Assembly (NCBI RefSeq): GCF_000149955.1
Contig: NC_030993.1
Span: 496,125-560,124, forward strand
Source of the DNA: Fusarium oxysporum f. sp. lycopersici 4287
Lineage: Eukaryota > Ascomycota > Sordariomycetes > Hypocreales > Nectriaceae
Length of the DNA stretch: 64,000 nucleotides
Reading direction: 5' to 3'
Positions 35,338-45,385 of the stretch are shown here, piece after piece (the first letter of the stretch is position 1; the number at the start of each line of letters is the position of its first letter). Below the pieces are notes generated by a model, which did no database searches, was not told the origin of the DNA, and saw only the letters and a program-made list of their open reading frames with translations. The translations under genes and the position numbers were made by a program.

Positions 35338-37330
35338 TCACAGCTGACCACTAGTGGTGAGAGCATCTCCACTACTTGTATCAATCTCAACGTATGAATT
35401 ATCCAGTATAGATCTCATGTCATAAGAGTACTGCGAATATGAGTTACCCGCTTGAATACCGACAGTCGCACCTTGTCCATTATTTTCAGTGTGATAGTAC
35501 ACAAATCTCACCAACCCCGGATGATCCTTGTACAGACTAACCGTGAAGTGATCAAGGTCCACACCACTGCCTCCTACAGCGATAGTGTTGTACTCAACAG
35601 TGAACGTCTGCCCCCTAGAAGTCTCGTGGACAGCGTACGCAATGCCTGAGCCACAAGTTTCGGTAGAGGTGAACTGGTCACCCCAGTATGGGAAGATGGA
35701 CACCGGCGGGAAGTAAGGGAAGGGAAGATAGTAGCTGCCGGAGTACTCAAACTTTGGTGCTTCGAGGATTGATAACATTCCGGTCACACCGACATAGACT
35801 GTATTTGAGAGGGAGCCGTAAATACCAACTTGGAAAGGAAGTTGCACGGTGTCGTATTCATCAATGTGAACGTCTCCTGAGGTGAATAAAGGTGTAGGGC
35901 TTGCAAGAACAGTATTTGGAATGCAGCCGGTGGTGGTGGCCGCTGCGGTAGTGGTGCTCTCAGCGGCCGTGGTAGCAAGCTCATCAGTTGTTGTAGTGCT
36001 CTGTTCAGCGACTGTTGTGCTGTCTTTAGCTGTTGTAATACTTTCTGCAGAAGTCGTAGTGCTGTACTCAGCAGCAGCTGCGGTAGTAGTTGTTCCATCA
36101 GTTGCCACAGTACTCTCTCCTTGTGAAGCTACGATAGTGGTACTGCTGTCTTCTGATGAAGTTATGACAGTAGTAGTGCTTTCACCAGAAGTTGTTGCGC
36201 TGAGTCCAGATGTTTCAGTAACAACTTCTGATGAAGTAGTCATGGCGGTTGTGCTATCCTTGGCCGTTGTACTGATGTCCTCGGATGAAGCCGTGGTAGA
36301 GAGTGCAGCCCCATCAGTTTCTGTTGTTGTACTGGCATTGGTCGTTGTAGTGCTGTATTCCGATGAAGTCGTGGTAGTAATGGCTACGGACGAAGTTGAA
36401 ATGGTATTGGTGCCGTCACCAGATGTTACAGTGCTACTTTCAACTAATGTAGCACCATCATCTGTTGCTGATGTTGTAATGGGCTCAGAAGATGAGTTGG
36501 CACTGTCACTAGTCGTAGAGCTTCCCTCGGCCGTTGTGCTGCCCATAGAGACAGATGTAGTGCTATCTTTGGCTGTTGTTGTGACATCCTCGGATGTTGA
36601 TGCCCTGCTCTCCTCGAAGGTAACTGTTGTGCTGTGTGTAGATAGAGTTGATGTTTTAGCTGAGGTAGTAGTTGCACCAACTGCACTAGTTGTAGTTTCA
36701 GTTTCGGTTGTTGTCTTTGCGGTAGTTGCGGTGGTGTCGATAGCAGTTTCAGTTCCAGTGATTGTCTCAGCCTTAGTTGTCTCGGTGGTGGTAGCACTTT
36801 CAGCAGCTGTGGAGACAGCAATCGTCGTGGTGGTCCGATCATCAGCCCCAGAAGTACTACCCTTAGCTACAGTCGTAGTCTGAGTGGCGAGAGTACTTGT
36901 TTCGATCACACTTGGAGAGGTTTCAGACTCTGTAGGCAACTTTGTGCTAGAAATGGCTGTATCGATTGTAATCGCAGTGGTTGTACCAGTGCCTGCGACA
37001 TTTGTCTCCGCGGTAGTAACAGCCTCGCTCTCGATCGAGGTTGTCTCCAGGACAATTGTTTCAGAGCCTGTAGAAGACGGTGCAGAGATAGTTATTATAG
37101 ACTCTAAAGCAGTAGTCAAGGCACTTGAGCCTAATCACAATTAGTAAGACAAGATTTCACCCGACAATGAAGTTATTCCCAGTGGCTTGGCACTACTTGA
37201 GTAGTTCAGCCAAACTTAAGATTGGCTCGAACTTACTGGGGCTGAAGGATAACGGTTTACACGGGCTTGCGACGACCGACTGCGCCACCAACAAGCTCAA
37301 AACCGGGAAGGAGATTGCCTTGGAATGCAT
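35338..37330 (-). CDS. Secreted Ser/Thr-rich (mucin-like) protein with C-terminal globular domain
   Basis: Exons are 37330-37237 and 37130-35338, with a 106-bp intron (GTAAGT/TTAG), giving 628 aa. A signal peptide is visible (SFPVLSLLVAQSVVASP, about residues 6-23). About 400 residues of low-complexity Thr/Ser/Ala/Glu repeats (TTT, SSE, TTAKDSTT, TTAES) follow and would be heavily O-glycosylated. A cysteine-bounded domain begins at about residue 434 with GCIPNTVLASPTP and includes YVGVTGMLSILEAP, FPYWGDQF, FTVEYNTIAVGG, HFTVSLYKDHPGLVRFVYY and GATVGIQAG. That pattern recalls nidogen-like beta-rich domains in fungal surface proteins. No GPI signal is visible at the end (DALTTSGQL). A cell-wall or adhesion role is inferred. 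Confidence 0.82.
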
Positions 37331-37935
37331 GGTGTTTAACGAGCGACACCTGTAAAGACCGAGGGGGAGAGGTATGCGCCAGCCTATAAGCAGATGAAAA
37401 GGGAAGAAGAAAATCGAAGTCGAAAACAAAACGCATCTCTGTGGTATACCTTCGCCCGTAATTATCAGCTCATGTTTTTATTTTATTTTATTTAATGAGA
37501 ATCAATAGTTTGTTCAATAGTTCGGAGCTAGCGGGCATAAAGCAAGCAATCTTAAATTTAAGCGAGAGACAGATAAGCCTAAACATTTTCCAAACTGCAA
37601 AGAGCAAATACAAGATCAAGTTAGCGCTTGATGCTTTTGAAGCATAGAACATCCTACCTTAGGCTATAAACTACAAAATGTAATACAGGAGCATAGAACA
37701 AGCCCGGCCGACAATTTAGCGTCAAGAGGCACTTCTACAGCACGTACAACATGGATTGTGGATCTCTGTGGGCCTTGCCCACCTGTCCCAGGGTCACTGG
37801 ACTGAGAAGACCCTGTAAAGTAGGTCTTGGCTGAAGGAAGCTTTTATTAACTGACGATATCTGTGCGTCTTGGTTGAAATGTTACTAATACTCAGATCCG
37901 TTAGATTGAATTTTTTTTCTTTTTAACTAGTCTCG
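37331..37935. other. Intergenic, low-complexity AT-rich stretch
   Basis: Holds the promoter of the Ser/Thr-rich gene and a T/A-rich run (TTTTATTTTATTTTATTT near 37473-37491). No gene is seen. Confidence 0.45.
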
Positions 37936-38394
37936 TTATTGCACTGTGTCCATGGTATAAATTATGCAATTGTGGCTATCTAGACATCCTCGAGACAGCC
38001 ACTTATAGCCGAGAGAAGGATGTATACAACGTAAGATGACGGCAAGATTTCCTCCTTGATTATATGGCTCAAGAAAACGCTCAAGTGCTAAGTTGTGCCA
38101 GGTTCCATCCCTGAGTCCTAACATGGTCAACATGGTCTCGAGTGTTTGACGATCCCCAGCATCGCCCAGGTCCAGTCGCGCAGGGTGAATTGGTCGCAGA
38201 GATGACCGATTGTGTCGGAACTCCCATTTATAAAATTGCACCTTGGTTCCCATGGCCACAGCTCCAAAAAGCCTCCTAGACACATTGGTGTTTTGCTCCA
38301 TGTAATGGCTGAGCTGGGTTGCAGCCGAGGCCCATCTGCTGTCGCTATCGTGCTCCGAGCTCTTGCATTCAACCATGAAGATCTGGTACTCCGT
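37936..38394 (-). CDS. Orphan hypothetical protein, 5' part unresolved
   Basis: The open frame gives about 146 aa from an internal Met (MVECKSSEHDSDSRW), and upstream in-frame residues TEYQIF continue to an intron-like acceptor near 38395. An in-frame TAA lies just beyond, so the true start must be in an upstream exon that I cannot place with a consistent phase. VECKS followed by a helical stretch (LSHYMEQN) and AVAMGTKVQFYKW recalls fungal ORFs with a PD-(D/E)xK-like core, but this is a weak impression. It may be a gene remnant, as its neighbour is decayed. Confidence 0.4.
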   Translation of the reverse strand, partial: TEYQIFMVECKSSEHDSDSRWASAATQLSHYMEQNTNVSRRLFGAVAMGTKVQFYKWEFRHNRSSLRPIHPARLDLGDAGDRQTLETMLTMLGLRDGTWHNLALERFLEPYNQGGNLAVILRCIHPSLGYKWLSRGCLDSHNCIIYTMDTVQ

Positions 38395-38612
38395 CTTATG
38401 CCTCAGGCATTAGTACCCCTAACCCACAACTTTCTGCAGGCAGCTAGTCAACTTCACATTCACTGACTACCTACCGACAACTTCCAGCATTTGTTTTCAT
38501 TCTTTTCCCATGACTAGCCGGCTTCATCGCATGCTGTGACTCGGTATCGACAGAAACTATAACCTATACGGCCGCCAGAACGAGGTGGTGGAGATTTCCA
38601 CTTCGAGCTAAT

Positions 38613-41600
38613 CATGCACCAGTTCTGTGTTCTCTGTGGAGTCATCCTTGTGCCATGCCCATCTTCGCTACCAGGTGACCCTCCTAAGCGGCTAGACTGG
38701 AAGCATTAAATCCGTGCAGGTTAGTACAAGTTTTAATGCGATCGTTCCAGACGCTTATTTGATCACAGTCACGTCTCATGGAGGACTGTCAAGAGTGACC
38801 CTCACCGGTGTTGGCTATCTCGATGCAAGTGCTCTTTTGGCTAGCAGCGACCATGATACATCATATATGAGCCCAGAACATGAATTGACATTGCATTACT
38901 TGAACTATTCGCCACCGACTGGGACATGGACATTTGCTTTTCACGAAGCCTGCTGGCAGCTGTTACTCCGAAAGGTTTCCTTGTCGAAAGAAAACCAGGC
39001 TGATCCGCAACGTATCGCAGAACTTCTATTCCGGCTTCTCTACTGTCTCCCGTATGACCGCTTCAAAGTTCCTTGCCCGAACCATGACTTTGGTGGTGCC
39101 CTGAAGTTCTGGAAGTCACCTTTGATTCTGCCTGAGTCCTGGAACTTTCTCCTAGCCGATCCTAGCACGCTCACTCTTGGTTCTGCAACCCAGGCAATTA
39201 AAGATGTTTTCGAACTGCCTCACACCACACCTGACTTTCAGTCTTCTGACGATATATTCGCAAGGCTTTCACCTGAAATTGTGCATTTGGTTATCACCAT
39301 GATGGAATCATCAGACCTTTGCAACTTGCGACTTTCCTCAAAGTTCGTGTCGAAGCTGACCAATCCTGACCATCTCTCGCAGGACTTCTGGAAAAGCCGC
39401 TTTTCGGTCGACAGAGAGATGGGGTTCTTCCCCTCCGAGAACAAGCTTTGCTTGCCATCTAACTCCAAGGTCAACTGGCGCACACTTTACTTTGACTTGA
39501 AGGGTAGCTTACGCGGCGAGACGGGAAATGGTCACATGCGCAACCGCCGTCGAATTTGGCTCTGCCTCGATGTTGTGGCTCGCTCTTTGATATCACTTCT
39601 TGACCAGAACCTGTGTCTTCAAGACCGCCAAAGCGTTGAGCAGGATGTGGTTTCACAACGTTACGAGCCTGGACAATTTATACAGACCCCGATTATAGAA
39701 GATGCTCATGATTATTCTCCCAGCGACATAGGCGCACGACTATTTGGTTTTCAATGCATCATTTTCCTGCCCCAAAACCCGGACATCGGCTCGAGGATAT
39801 CCCTGTCACGCATACTGTTTGACGGTATATATTACATATCTGGCTTAAGACTCTCCGAACAGAGTGAAATGAACGGCTTCAAAGAGATTACTAGTGTTGG
39901 CTATATTGTGCGTCAGACAGAAATTCATGTATCTTTCGGTCCAAACCATCGCTTGACCGGGATGCGGGTCGCTGCCTCTGCAAGCGGTATAGTTGGTCTT
40001 AGTTTTCGCATCGACAACGGGACTGATGCCATCGTTTGGAAAAACATTGGTATTGTTACTGATCCTCCTGACGGTGTTGGGGTAGCAACTTTGGAGCCGA
40101 AAATTGATTCCCAGTTGTGTGGAGCAATAATCGGTTTCGATGTAAGTTTTAGCCTCTCTCCAATCCAGTAATCGATTAACAAGACATTCAGGCATGCAAA
40201 TCTGTCTCATTTCAGGTCCTTGAAGAAGCAATTCAAATCGCAAACATGCAAGTTGCGGCAACGAAAACAGCAGGTTCTATGTCTGGGCTGTGGCATCCTA
40301 CCGAACCAGACACTTCCGTGCATGGAGTCATTCATCCCTCTACACCCAACCATCAGCAAACCATCGACCCGTTATATCTCTTGAATATGGACTTTGGGGG
40401 GCCTGGAGGAACCCTTATTTCACGTCTCAGCCGAATCACCGCTTTACACGATGACGAGCACGGCTCCTTCAGAGGTTTTGCATTTTCCTATGTAGGTGGT
40501 CGTACAAGGAGTTACGGTACGAGGACAGTCATAAATACCACAAGCGATCGCTCTACTTGTATAGAGCAATCCTTTTTTATAGACGGACCAGGGGGCGAGA
40601 GAATCGTTTCACTGGAGTCCGAACCGGATGCCTCCTCAAAGACTGAGAACATCCGTGCGATTAAGGTATAGTCTCTAACAATCTTTAACAATTCACTATG
40701 GACGAAAACTAACATAACTGGCGCAAATCATAGCTAAGGACTAGCTATGACCGGACTTTGGAATTTCGACGTACGTGTCTATCCTTGGGTGACCAAGTCG
40801 CGCAATCATGGCAAACAATCATCCCGCCTTCAGGGGTGCCCATTTCCGCAATACTTGCCAGAGCTCAGGTACGCAACACTTTTGGGTGGAGATTCTCGTA
40901 TGCACATGACTGATCAGTCAACAACCATTTTAGCTGCGTTCAGGAGCACTTCAATCACTGGGCGTACAGTACGTTACTCATTTAGCTGCTAACCTCTCCC
41001 AAATACCCTTCACAGGTACCAATATGGAAAACAGCAATTCACATAGTTTCCCAATGAGTAAAGATGGATTGGAAAAGGCACCTGGTTCTCTTAGGCGCTC
41101 CGAGGGCTGCTTTACCTCAGTCATGCTAGCTGGAATACGACGCATAGGTGTGTCAAGAGGTCTGCCAGGACGAACAAGGGGGCTTGATCATGTTGCCGGA
41201 CTCTGCTTCGAGTTCTGGGATTCAGCTCATCCTGTTTACATTGGCCAGTGGTATTGTGAAGTCGGCTACCTTTCACTAAAGCAAGGCGAAAGGATATGTA
41301 GCTTCACCTTCTGGCAGCAGCAAGAATCTTTGCCAGGCAACAATTCGAGAGAGAACGCAGGCAGGATCACAGGGATCAAGATCACCAAAACAGGGCTTGG
41401 ACAAAAAAACATGGAGGTTGTCCTTGGCGACAAACAAGAGATGCTCTCGTACTCTTTTGTGGAGAATCCCTACGAGCACCTGGTAAGGACGCCAGTCAAG
41501 AAGAAGATCAGACTCGATTCTAACAGTCTAAAAGATGCGCCTAGTCTGGATTTTCAATCGCGAATGCGATTACACCTACGTCCTCACAAAACCGTCGGAG

Positions 41601-42077
41601 CACTTCCCACGGACTTCTCTGACCTTGAACAGCATGATGTGCATCTGGCCAAACAGCCGCGCACCATACAAACTGACTTGGCAGGTTGAGGACGATGAAG
41701 GTAACTTATGCACAGTCTCGCGGATTCATGCTGTCTTTTGCCCCAACTCTGGAAAGCTCTCCGGTTTCGTCTTAGACTTTGGCACTGTCCAGATATCCAG
41801 GACTGCAGGATCCGCTGATGGCGTCAAGTCGTCTTTTAGTCTTGGGAGCGAGGAATGGATAACCCGCATGGACTTACAGCTTTGGAAAGACGAGAGCGAT
41901 GTAGTGGTAAGCATGGCACGACAGATTTCAGCTTTGGATTCAAATTCTAACGAAGCGTTAGTTCCATACAAGTGCTGGCCGGGTATACTCCCTGTCCCCT
42001 TCTGGTTCGTACGATCAACCACGACAGAAAGATCCAGCAGATTACGAAGTCTTCGAATTCAACCATCTTGGATGTAG
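38613..42077 (+). pseudogene. Decayed F-box-type gene
   Basis: The first exon from 38613 reads MHQFCVLCGVILVPCP and on to RLDWKH, then an in-frame TAA (38707-38709), then IRA up to the donor GTTAGT at 38720. Homologues of this large fungal family carry a coding residue there, so this looks like a nonsense mutation. The body continues from about 38770 (VTSHGGLSRVTLTGVGY). An F-box-like segment follows (LSPEIVHLVITMMESSDLCN, then LRLSSKFVSKL). Further introns are at 40142-40191 and 40675-40733. Beyond 40870 the frame no longer joins cleanly: GLPGRTRGLDHVAGLCFEFW lies in one frame, and near 41530 reading must switch to another (VWIFNRECDYTYVL). One stop plus at least one frame change indicate a pseudogene, although wrong bases in the assembly could explain part of it. 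Confidence 0.65.
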
Positions 42078-42486
42078 TAGGACAGGGTCACAGGGATGTC
42101 TGGACGGGAGTTCAGAGTTCAGTGATGAGTGCGTCGGAATATGGGTGACGATGAAATGGTGGCCTCGATATGCAAATATCGTCGAAGCGGCTGGCCCTAT
42201 CACTATTTCAAGAGGCGAGGGTCGATAATGAGGTACCCAATCCGGTGTTGGGGAACTGTTTCTGGGGTAGCTATTTTGCCAGCTCGAGAAACGCAAAAGC
42301 AAGTAAATGACCTTGATTTTAGTATTCACATCAGCTAAATGTTTAATTTGGTATGAGCGCGGCCTCGCTGATATTATAGTAAATGAAAAGGAGAAAAGGC
42401 TTCTGCATTCAAAACCGAATCTTGTTATTATTTTTTAACCTAATGATATGCCCCAATCCTCGCATCTTCCGTCCAAGTCACCTCTC

Positions 42487-43710
42487 TTAATCAGTACCAA
42501 CAAACTGTCTCACCATCTCATCCAAATCAACCGAGTAAAGCCAATCGATATCAAACGGCTTAGTTTCAACATCAGCCTGCTTAGGCATCCTCCTCTTATT
42601 AATCTCATTATTCAACTCAATGATCTTATCAACACGCTCCTGTCTTCCCTTCTGCCACCTTCCGAGAGCATCACTAAGACCCTCGCTTTTCTTCTCCTTC
42701 AATTGCCCAAGAACACCAGCGAAGGTGTATACATCCTCGAAAGCCTGGTTCACGCCTTGGCCAGCGGTGGGAGGGATGGCATGTGCTGCGTCACCGAGAA
42801 TGGCAACGCGGCCGTGCTTGGCGCTGGAAGCCCAGGTCTCAAGCTTGGGGAGAAGATAAAACGGCCAGAGGTTGACTCTGTCAGGCGAGATTTCTGAGGT
42901 AGAGTTTGCGACGATGGCGGGGAAGTCCTCGTTGCCTTCGCGGAGAAAATCAACACACCACGTCTTATCAGAGTTCATAGCCTTCCAAGCATCACGGCCT
43001 GGATCTTCACCAACGAAAGTCTTCTGCTTTCCAATAAGAACCTCCGAACCATCAGCCAACTGCGGTGCAATAACGAAAGCGCCGCGCTTGTCATGCATGA
43101 AAGTAGCTGGAAGCTTGTAATCATTGTTCTCCAACTTGAGCTGCCTCGCTGGAACAGCAGCTGTGACACCGATCATGTTGGTGAACTTTGGTTCCAAGGC
43201 TGGATGAAGATATTTCCTCACACGAGAGTGAATACCATCTGCACCAACAAGAAGACTAGCAGTCTCTTCACTCCCATCCACAAAGCGCCACGTAACGCTA
43301 TCCTCCGTCTCACTAACAATACTCTCAAATTTTCTCCCATACTCAACCTTGATACCCGCCTCACGGACAAGATCAAGGAGAACATTAATGAGCTCAAAGC
43401 GATAAACACGAATACCAGAGTATCCATATCTCTCTTGATTGCCGAACTCAAAAACATCAACTAGTTTATCGTCTTGGGAGTAAAAGTATAAGTCTTGGAA
43501 TTTGTAAGACTTGGGGAGCATGCGTTCAAAGACGCCGAGCTTGTCTAGGGCGCGGAGGGAGTTGGGGGATAACATGATTGCGCCGCCGATGTCGAGGGGC
43601 GCGCTTTGTTGTTCGTAGGCGATGGACTGTATGCCTTGTTGGTGCAGGGCGAGGGCTAGGGCGAGACCTGAGAGGCCTGCTCCGATGATGGCGACTTGTG
43701 GGGATGACAT
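42487..43710 (-). CDS. FAD-dependent aromatic-hydroxylase-type monooxygenase
   Basis: Single-exon 407-aa flavoprotein of the p-hydroxybenzoate/salicylate hydroxylase class (FAD_binding_3). It would hydroxylate an aromatic or polyketide-like substrate using NAD(P)H and O2. Motifs: N-terminal dinucleotide fold VAIIGAGLSGLALALAL (residues 7-23), the DG motif LLVGADGIHSRVRK, and the second FAD motif VAILGDAAHAIPPTAGQGVN. There is no membrane segment and no signal peptide. It is transcribed away from an NmrA-like reductase. The shared 815-bp promoter contains five CCGGCCGA/TCGGCCGG sites, so both are probably co-regulated. The substrate is unknown. Confidence 0.92.
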   Translation of the reverse strand: MSSPQVAIIGAGLSGLALALALHQQGIQSIAYEQQSAPLDIGGAIMLSPNSLRALDKLGVFERMLPKSYKFQDLYFYSQDDKLVDVFEFGNQERYGYSGIRVYRFELINVLLDLVREAGIKVEYGRKFESIVSETEDSVTWRFVDGSEETASLLVGADGIHSRVRKYLHPALEPKFTNMIGVTAAVPARQLKLENNDYKLPATFMHDKRGAFVIAPQLADGSEVLIGKQKTFVGEDPGRDAWKAMNSDKTWCVDFLREGNEDFPAIVANSTSEISPDRVNLWPFYLLPKLETWASSAKHGRVAILGDAAHAIPPTAGQGVNQAFEDVYTFAGVLGQLKEKKSEGLSDALGRWQKGRQERVDKIIELNNEINKRRMPKQADVETKPFDIDWLYSVDLDEMVRQFVGTD

Positions 43711-44047
43711 GTTGATCTTGAATAAGGGAAGAAGGTAGACTTAGAGTTGAAGATGTATATAGCGTAGTGTTATTTTGGTGTTCTGAGAGTGGGTATAAGT
43801 GGGATGTGAAGGTTGGTAGGATTGATGAGTTTCGGATGCATCACCACCTCGCCCATGGCCTCCTATATATACACAACCCCCTCAACCGCCCTCCTCCCCA
43901 ATCCTCTCACCATCCTCAGATTAAGCCATCCTCGTCCTGCGGTAATTTCCTCGGCGTCGGTCTTTTACCAAAAAGCCCTTCATTCTCACACAATCGTGCC
44001 GCTCACATCCGTCTCAACCAATCATCTTGACCAAAACCCCTCTTCTA

Positions 44048-44094
44048 CCGGCCGAGTCGATCCATCCGGCCGATATCCATTCCTTCTCGGCCGG
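44048..44094. promoter_or_regulatory. Cluster of three CGGCCG operator-like sites
   Basis: CCGGCCGA at 44048-44055 and 44066-44073, and TCGGCCGG at 44087-44094. Starts are 18 and 21 bp apart, about two helix turns, which suits co-operative binding on one face. Confidence 0.6.
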
Positions 44095-44240
44095 CTTACG
44101 GTCAGCACAGCCTCTAACACACTCTCTGGGTTGTTTTTGATAGGCTAGCTCGCTTATTCATGCGCCCGTTCTAATGCTCGGACTCGTTAGTGCTGATTTC
44201 TAAGCTGCGGCGCGGTTTTTCGCATAGCCACATCAACCGC

Positions 44241-44275
44241 CCGGCCGAAACGTCGGGACCGAATTACTCGGCCGG
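44241..44275. promoter_or_regulatory. Second cluster, two CGGCCG operator-like sites
   Basis: CCGGCCGA at 44241-44248 and TCGGCCGG at 44268-44275, 32 bp or more upstream of the TATAAAG box. Confidence 0.6.
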
Positions 44276-44306
44276 GTGGGGAGGGAGGAATGGAAGGGGG
44301 ATGTAC

Positions 44307-44313
44307 TATAAAG
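44307..44313 (+). promoter_or_regulatory. TATA-like box for the NmrA-like gene
   Basis: TATAAAG, about 213 bp before the ATG at 44526. This implies a long CT-rich leader. Confidence 0.45.
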
Positions 44314-44525
44314 ACTAAGGACACAGAACTCTGAACGATATTCTCCTCATCAATCCATTCGCACACAAACATCTTCTACAAACATCCCGAATACCTTGGG
44401 CCCTGCCTTCAGTCTCATAACTTCCATCAACTCCTTACAACTATTCTCGCTTGGCATCTGCTGATCTACGCAGATCTACCCCACTCAACACCAACTACCG
44501 CTTCTCCACCAAAAACCCCTTCACA

Positions 44526-45203
44526 ATGCACTTCCTCTTCATTGGCGGAACAGGCCGCAACGGCTCTCTGGCCGTTCAAGAGGCTCTATCCCGCGGCCAC
44601 ACAGCCACGGCCCTTGTCCGCAACATAAACTCCGCCAAACTCCCCACTCACTCCAACCTCATTCTCGTTCAGGGTACACCAACTTCAGAGTCCGACATCG
44701 TCAAGGCTCTTACAACTCCTCAACCTCCTCAAGTAGTCATCTCAGCTCTTGCGCAGGTCAGAGTCACAGAGTCGCCTTTCGCAGCTCTGCATCCTGATAC
44801 TACACCTGACTTCATGGCTGTGAGCATGCGCGCTCTCCTCGCTGCTATTTCCCAGGCCAACATCCACCCCAAGATTGTTGTGAACTCAGCTCAAGGCGCT
44901 GGCTCATCGTGGCGCTCTATGAATCTCCCCGGCAAGATGATCTTTAGCCACGGAAGCATGGGTATTGGACTTAAGGATCATAACGAGGTTGACCGTCTGG
45001 TGCGCGAGAGTGGTTTGACATTTGTTCTTTCTCGGCCTGTTATGCTTGCCGAGGGTGAAGCCCAGCCTGTCAAGGTCTGGCCTGAAGATGGAAAGGGTTG
45101 TGCTTGGATGCCCAAGATTACTAGGGGGAGTGTTGGGAAATGGCTTATTGATGCAACTGAAAGCAGCGAGTGGGATGGACAATCCCCTGTTCTCAGCAAC
45201 TAA
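44526..45203 (+). CDS. NmrA-like / atypical short-chain NAD(P)-binding reductase
   Basis: The 225-aa single exon starts at 44526, where MHFLFIGGTGRNGSLAVQEA begins with the Rossmann motif GGTGRNG. An ATG 75 bp upstream would add an unlikely extension. ATALVRN ends the second beta strand, with the Arg typical of NADP preference. VVNSAQGAGSS and LVRESGLTFVLSRPVML are the usual later segments of NmrA/NAD(P)-binding atypical SDRs. The protein ends soon after, so it is a compact member. It is divergent from an FAD monooxygenase and shares a motif-rich promoter. Together they look like a two-gene oxidative module, for example for modifying or detoxifying a phenolic compound, which is inference. Confidence 0.88.
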   Translation: MHFLFIGGTGRNGSLAVQEALSRGHTATALVRNINSAKLPTHSNLILVQGTPTSESDIVKALTTPQPPQVVISALAQVRVTESPFAALHPDTTPDFMAVSMRALLAAISQANIHPKIVVNSAQGAGSSWRSMNLPGKMIFSHGSMGIGLKDHNEVDRLVRESGLTFVLSRPVMLAEGEAQPVKVWPEDGKGCAWMPKITRGSVGKWLIDATESSEWDGQSPVLSN

Positions 45204-45385
45204 AGCATCCCAGATGAAAGCTTCAGGTACATTAGTTAGTTAGATATTATTTCTTGATTTCCGTTATAATTCCTAGTTAGTTTCATAGACAGTTCTTGGT
45301 ACAAATCCCATATCTTTTCATTTTGGCCCTGAAGCTTCTGTAAGCTAGCAAAGTTACATTACGAAAATTGTCAATACACAATGAT

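Larger units (their letters stand above)
43711..44525. promoter_or_regulatory. Bidirectional promoter of the monooxygenase/NmrA-like pair
   Basis: 815 bp between divergent start codons. It has five octamers CCGGCCGA or its complement TCGGCCGG, at 44048, 44066, 44087, 44241 and 44268. The core is the CGG/CCG inverted pair favoured by Zn2Cys6 dimers. A TATAAAG box at 44307-44313 serves the rightward gene, and TATATA-like sequences near 43750 and 43864 could serve the leftward gene. Confidence 0.7.

Noticed and set aside
36444..36842. Minus-strand frame rich in Leu/Pro/Gln inside the Ser/Thr gene
   Set aside because: Shifted reading of the same repeats.
35882..36883. 333-codon plus-strand open frame
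   Set aside because: It is the antisense of the Ser/Thr repeats. Its Val/Leu/Ser monotony mirrors the repeat codons, and the minus strand has a signal peptide, intron and domain.
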